Assembly (NCBI RefSeq): GCF_015624425.1
Contig: NZ_CP049919.1
Location: forward strand, 3,286,001-3,350,000
DNA length: 64,000 nucleotides
Reading direction: 5' to 3'
Source: Roseateles sp. DAIF2
GTDB lineage: Bacteria > Pseudomonadota > Gammaproteobacteria > Burkholderiales > Burkholderiaceae_C
Shown: positions 61,668 to 64,000 of the stretch, in pieces
How the letters are laid out: the number at the start of each line of letters is the position of its first letter
How positions within the stretch are numbered: position 1 is the stretch's first letter
Translations under genes and position numbers: made by a program
The notes under the pieces: model-generated
Told to the model about the DNA's origin: nothing
Databases searched by the model: none
Seen by the model: only the letters and a program-made list of their open reading frames with translations

Positions 61668-62774
61668 TCAGGCTTTGGCGGCCGTCAGGCTGGCGGCGAA
61701 GAAGGCGGAAGAGGAAGCGCCGTCGGCCGATTCATCGCCCAGCGCGCGGCCGGGGCCGCGCTGGGCGCTGGAGTCTTGCTGTTGCTGCTGCGGCTGGCCC
61801 TCGCGCTGCGCATGGCGCGCGTCGGCCTCGCCGCGCGCGGCGCCGGCCTGCGCGACCTGCACGCTGACCTCGCCGCTGTGGCGCTGCACCAGGTCCTGGC
61901 GCAGATGCTCGCTGACCTGCTGGATCTGGCGCACGACCTCGCCATGGCTGGCGGCGATGCGCACCTGCAGCTCGCCGGCCTGCTGGCGGATCGCGATCTC
62001 GACCTGGCCCAGCATCGGCGGATCCAGGCGGATCACCGCCTGGTCGCTGCGCGCCGCGATCTGCAGCTGCAGGCGGTCGCCCAGCACCTGCATCAGCGGC
62101 TGCTGCCATTGGCGCGGCTCGCCCTTCAGCTCCAGCCGCGGTTCGCCGGCCGCGCCGCGCGGCGCGGTGTCGGGCTTGGCGAGCACCGGGCTCAGCTCGG
62201 GCGGCAGCGCGAAGAGGGCATCGCCGGCCTCGGCCGGGGCCGCCGGTGCCAGCTCGGCGAGGTCACCGCTGCTGCCACCGCGGCCGATCTGCTCGGCCAG
62301 GGCCGGCAGCGCGGCGCCGGGCAGGGGCGCTGCGGTCTGGGGGGCCTGGGCGGCTACCGGGCGCGACGTCGGCAGCACTGCGGCCGGAGCCGAGACCGGA
62401 TTCGCCAGCAGGCCCAGCGCGGCCAGCGCATAGGCGCTCTGCGGATCCAGCGTGGGGCTTTCTTCGGCGCCCTCCTCGCCTGCCTCGGCGCGCGGCAGCG
62501 GATCGACCGGCAGGGCCGGCTCACCCAGCACCAGCGGCGCGGCCTGGCCCGGCAAGACCGGCTGCTGCGCCTCGGTCGCGGGCTGCGCGGGCGCAGCGGC
62601 CTGGCCGGCCAGATCGAGCAGGACGCCGGCCTGCTGGGCGGCCAGCGCGCCGGCAAAACCGTTGCCGGCGGCGGTGGGCAAGGCGACCGGCGCGCCGGCC
62701 AGCAGCGCGGCGTTGGCGCCGGGCAGCAGGCCGGTGGGCAATGCCGGCGCGGTGTTCAGCAGCAGATGGCTCAT
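61668..62774 (-). CDS. fliK: Flagellar hook-length control protein FliK (LafE-like)
   Basis: Hook ruler and export switch protein, 368 residues. A long Ala/Pro/Gln-rich disordered N-terminal part is followed by the FliK C-terminal domain: QPLMQVLGDRLQLQIAARSD, VIRLDPPMLGQVEIAIRQQA, GELQVRIAASHGEVVRQIQQ (the LDPxxLGxxxV motif). GGGAGCCCGCGC precedes the ATG at 62774. It overlaps the fliT-like gene by 4 bases. The same order (fliT-fliK-fliL) is seen in lateral flagellar loci. Confidence 0.92.
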   Translation of the reverse strand: MSHLLLNTAPALPTGLLPGANAALLAGAPVALPTAAGNGFAGALAAQQAGVLLDLAGQAAAPAQPATEAQQPVLPGQAAPLVLGEPALPVDPLPRAEAGEEGAEESPTLDPQSAYALAALGLLANPVSAPAAVLPTSRPVAAQAPQTAAPLPGAALPALAEQIGRGGSSGDLAELAPAAPAEAGDALFALPPELSPVLAKPDTAPRGAAGEPRLELKGEPRQWQQPLMQVLGDRLQLQIAARSDQAVIRLDPPMLGQVEIAIRQQAGELQVRIAASHGEVVRQIQQVSEHLRQDLVQRHSGEVSVQVAQAGAARGEADARHAQREGQPQQQQQDSSAQRGPGRALGDESADGASSSAFFAASLTAAKA

Positions 62775-63133
62775 GCGCGGGCTCCCGGGAGATGTTGTTG
62801 TTCTTCGTCGTCGCCCGCGCTGCCGTCCCAGCCGGTGCTCTCGGCATAGGCCTGCCAGCGGTCGCGGCCCTGGCGCATCAGCTCCAGGGTCTCGCCCAGA
62901 TTGCGCATCTCGGCGGCGCAGAACTCGCGCACCTGGGTGTGTACCTGCTTCAGCAGGTCCAGGGCCTGGCGTTCGGCGGGGTTCCAGCCGGCCAGGGAGG
63001 GCCATTGGCGCAGCGCGGCGGCCAGCTCCGCGTCCAGGCGGGCCACGGCCTGCCAGTCGCGGTTGCGGCTCGCCTCGCGCAGGCCCTGGGCCCACAGGCG
63101 CAGCTGGTTCTGCTTATCCACGCACGGCTCCAT
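62771..63133 (-). CDS. fliT: FliT-like flagellar chaperone
   Basis: Small helical protein of about 120 residues in the FliT (LafD) position between fliS and fliK. Helices: NQLRLWAQGLREASRNRDWQ, AVARLDAELAAALRQWPSLA and ERQALDLLKQVHTQVREFCA, with an acidic, Gln/Glu-rich tail. FliT binds the cap protein FliD and is poorly conserved, so the assignment is by position and shape. Two starts are possible: ATG 63133 or GTG 63121, the latter with GGAG at better spacing. Confidence 0.75.
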   Translation of the reverse strand: MEPCVDKQNQLRLWAQGLREASRNRDWQAVARLDAELAAALRQWPSLAGWNPAERQALDLLKQVHTQVREFCAAEMRNLGETLELMRQGRDRWQAYAESTGWDGSAGDDEEQQHLPGARA

Positions 63134-63512
63134 GGCGGTCGTGGATGCCCTGCCAGCCGGTGCGGATCTCGGCCAGCAGCTGGACCACCTCGTCGATGAT
63201 CTCGACCTTGAGCTCGGCGCCGGCGCGGTAGAGGCGCTCGGCGCAGTAGTCGTAGAGGCGGGCGAGGTTCTGCACGACCTCGCCGCCGGCCTCCATGTCC
63301 AGCGCGCTGGACATGCCGTTGATGATGCTGACGCACTTCTCCAGGCTGGCCGCCTTGAGCTCGTAACGACGGCCCTCGATATGGGCCCGGGCACGGGCCA
63401 GCTCATCGAGCAGACCATCCATCAGCACCAGCACGAGCTGCACCGGCGAGGCTTGGGTGGTCTGGGCCTTGAGATTGACGGCTTGGTAGCTTTGGTAGGC
63501 GTCGTAGGTCAT
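63114..63512 (-). CDS. fliS: Flagellin export chaperone FliS
   Basis: Flagellin chaperone of 132 residues. The opening MTYDAYQSYQAVNLKAQTTQ-ASPVQLVLVLMDGLLDELAR matches FliS (YxxxxxxTASPxxLIxMLYDG), and the helical remainder has LKAASLEKCVSIINGMSSAL, LDMEAGGEVVQNLARLYDYC. It binds flagellin and prevents premature polymerisation. It lies 11 bases downstream of fliD. No flagellin gene is in the window; it is presumably beyond fliD. Confidence 0.92.
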   Translation of the reverse strand: MTYDAYQSYQAVNLKAQTTQASPVQLVLVLMDGLLDELARARAHIEGRRYELKAASLEKCVSIINGMSSALDMEAGGEVVQNLARLYDYCAERLYRAGAELKVEIIDEVVQLLAEIRTGWQGIHDRHGAVRG

Positions 63513-63523
63513 CTTGCGTGGGT

Positions 63524-64000
63524 CTAGGTGCCCAGCGCATTGAACAGATTGCCGGTCTCGCTCATGCGGGACTGCACCTGCTGCAATGCGGTGAACTGCT
63601 TGAGATAACGCTGGTACATGGTGTCGTACTGCGTGTCGAGCCGGGTCTGGCGCGCGTTCAGCGCCTTCTGCTGGGTCTGCACCGAGGTCTGGCGCTGCTG
63701 GATCTGACCCTTGGTGCTGCTGGTCCATTTGTCCAGCTGCGCCGCGAAGGCGCCCATCAGGCCGCTTGGCGCCGCGGTCGCGGTGCTGCCGAACACGGTG
63801 TCCAGCGCGTCCGGCTTGGCGGCCAGGGTCTTCTCCAGCTTCTTGCTGTCCAGGCTCAGCTGGCCGCTGCGGTCGGCATTGATGCCGAGGTCGCGCAGGG
63901 TCAGGCCGCCGAATTCCTGGCGCAGGATGCCGCCCAGCCGGTTGCGCAGCGAGCGCACGCCAGCGTCCGAGGCGAAGGCGGCCGGAGCCGTGCCGTCCTT
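63524..64000 (-). CDS. fliD: Flagellar filament cap protein FliD, 5' part outside window
   Basis: About 158 C-terminal residues of FliD (HAP2, LafB-like) are visible. They contain VRSLRNRLGGILRQEFGGLT, LRDLGINADRSGQLSLDSKK and the long C-terminal coiled helices LDTQYDTMYQRYLKQFTALQ, QVQSRMSETGNLFNALGT, the usual ends of FliD. The cap sits at the filament tip and guides flagellin assembly. The start lies beyond 64000. First visible gene of the fliD-S-T-K-L-A-motAB run. Confidence 0.92.
   Translation of the reverse strand, partial: KDGTAPAAFASDAGVRSLRNRLGGILRQEFGGLTLRDLGINADRSGQLSLDSKKLEKTLAAKPDALDTVFGSTATAAPSGLMGAFAAQLDKWTSSTKGQIQQRQTSVQTQQKALNARQTRLDTQYDTMYQRYLKQFTALQQVQSRMSETGNLFNALGT

Overview
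The window is a very GC-rich (roughly 70%), densely coded stretch of a bacterial chromosome. Gene content and protein style (DUF4148, His-rich copper-island proteins, the copRS/multicopper-oxidase/P-type ATPase order, the flagellar proteins) point to a beta-proteobacterium of the Burkholderiales, most like the Roseateles/Pelomonas/Rubrivivax group; this placement is inference from gene content only. I saw no tRNA, rRNA, CRISPR array, transposase or integrase. Many very long open frames on the opposite strand are GC-rich shadows and are left out.

Layout. (1) 1-16.6 kb is a catabolic/uptake island. An Fe(II)/2-oxoglutarate oxygenase and a DHA2 drug-type exporter diverge from a LysR regulator. 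They are followed by one long co-directional run: RidA, a PLP serine/threonine dehydratase-type lyase, HyuA and HyuB (hydantoinase/5-oxoprolinase), two 522-residue peptide-type binding proteins, a second LysR regulator, two permeases, two ATPases and a conserved small protein. Most junctions are 4-base stop/start overlaps. Two copies of a TGCG-N5-CGCA dyad lie upstream of ridA and upstream of the second lysR. (2) 16.7-20.9 kb is a type VI secretion effector module on the minus strand: DUF2169, a thiolase-fold pseudo-enzyme, a PAAR-like (DUF4150) nuclease toxin and a presumptive beta-propeller immunity protein. The toxin end is visibly less GC-rich. (3) 21-24.1 kb holds an unrecognised group of exported or membrane proteins, including a trypsin-like protease. 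(4) 24.2-28.8 kb carries an OmpR-type regulator with a PAS-GAF hybrid kinase, a Crp/Fnr regulator without the N-terminal Fe-S cysteines, and a degenerate carbamoyltransferase-like protein. (5) 28.9-39.1 kb is a copper-resistance island: copRS, DUF4148, His-rich and other periplasmic proteins, a TolC-type outer-membrane factor, a multicopper oxidase, a cupredoxin, a CusF-like protein, a copper P-type ATPase and a DUF411 protein. It has two CopR/CusR-type boxes and a CueR-type promoter with a 19-bp spacer. (6) 39.2-46.4 kb is a sigma-54-centred region: an NtrC-type regulator, an SDR, a DUF2383-like helical-bundle protein, a hybrid kinase, an extra rpoN gene with a near-consensus -24/-12 promoter just upstream of it, and a CBS protein. 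(7) 46.4-64 kb is a flagellar cluster, almost all minus strand: fliD-fliS-fliT-fliK-fliL-fliA-motA-motB-flgM-flgN-peptidoglycan hydrolase, then divergent flgA and flgBCDEFGHIJKL plus a gene in the lafW position. The order matches lateral (Laf/Flag-2) systems.

How the parts work together. In the first island, imported peptide or amino-acid-like substrates would be ring-opened by HyuAB, hydroxylated by the oxygenase and deaminated by the lyase, with RidA clearing the imine; the exact substrate cannot be read from sequence. In the copper island, CopS/CopR and probably a CueR encoded elsewhere switch on oxidation, binding and efflux of copper. The extra RpoN with its own sigma-54 promoter, beside a complete lateral-type flagellar set, suggests a dedicated secondary sigma-54 circuit.
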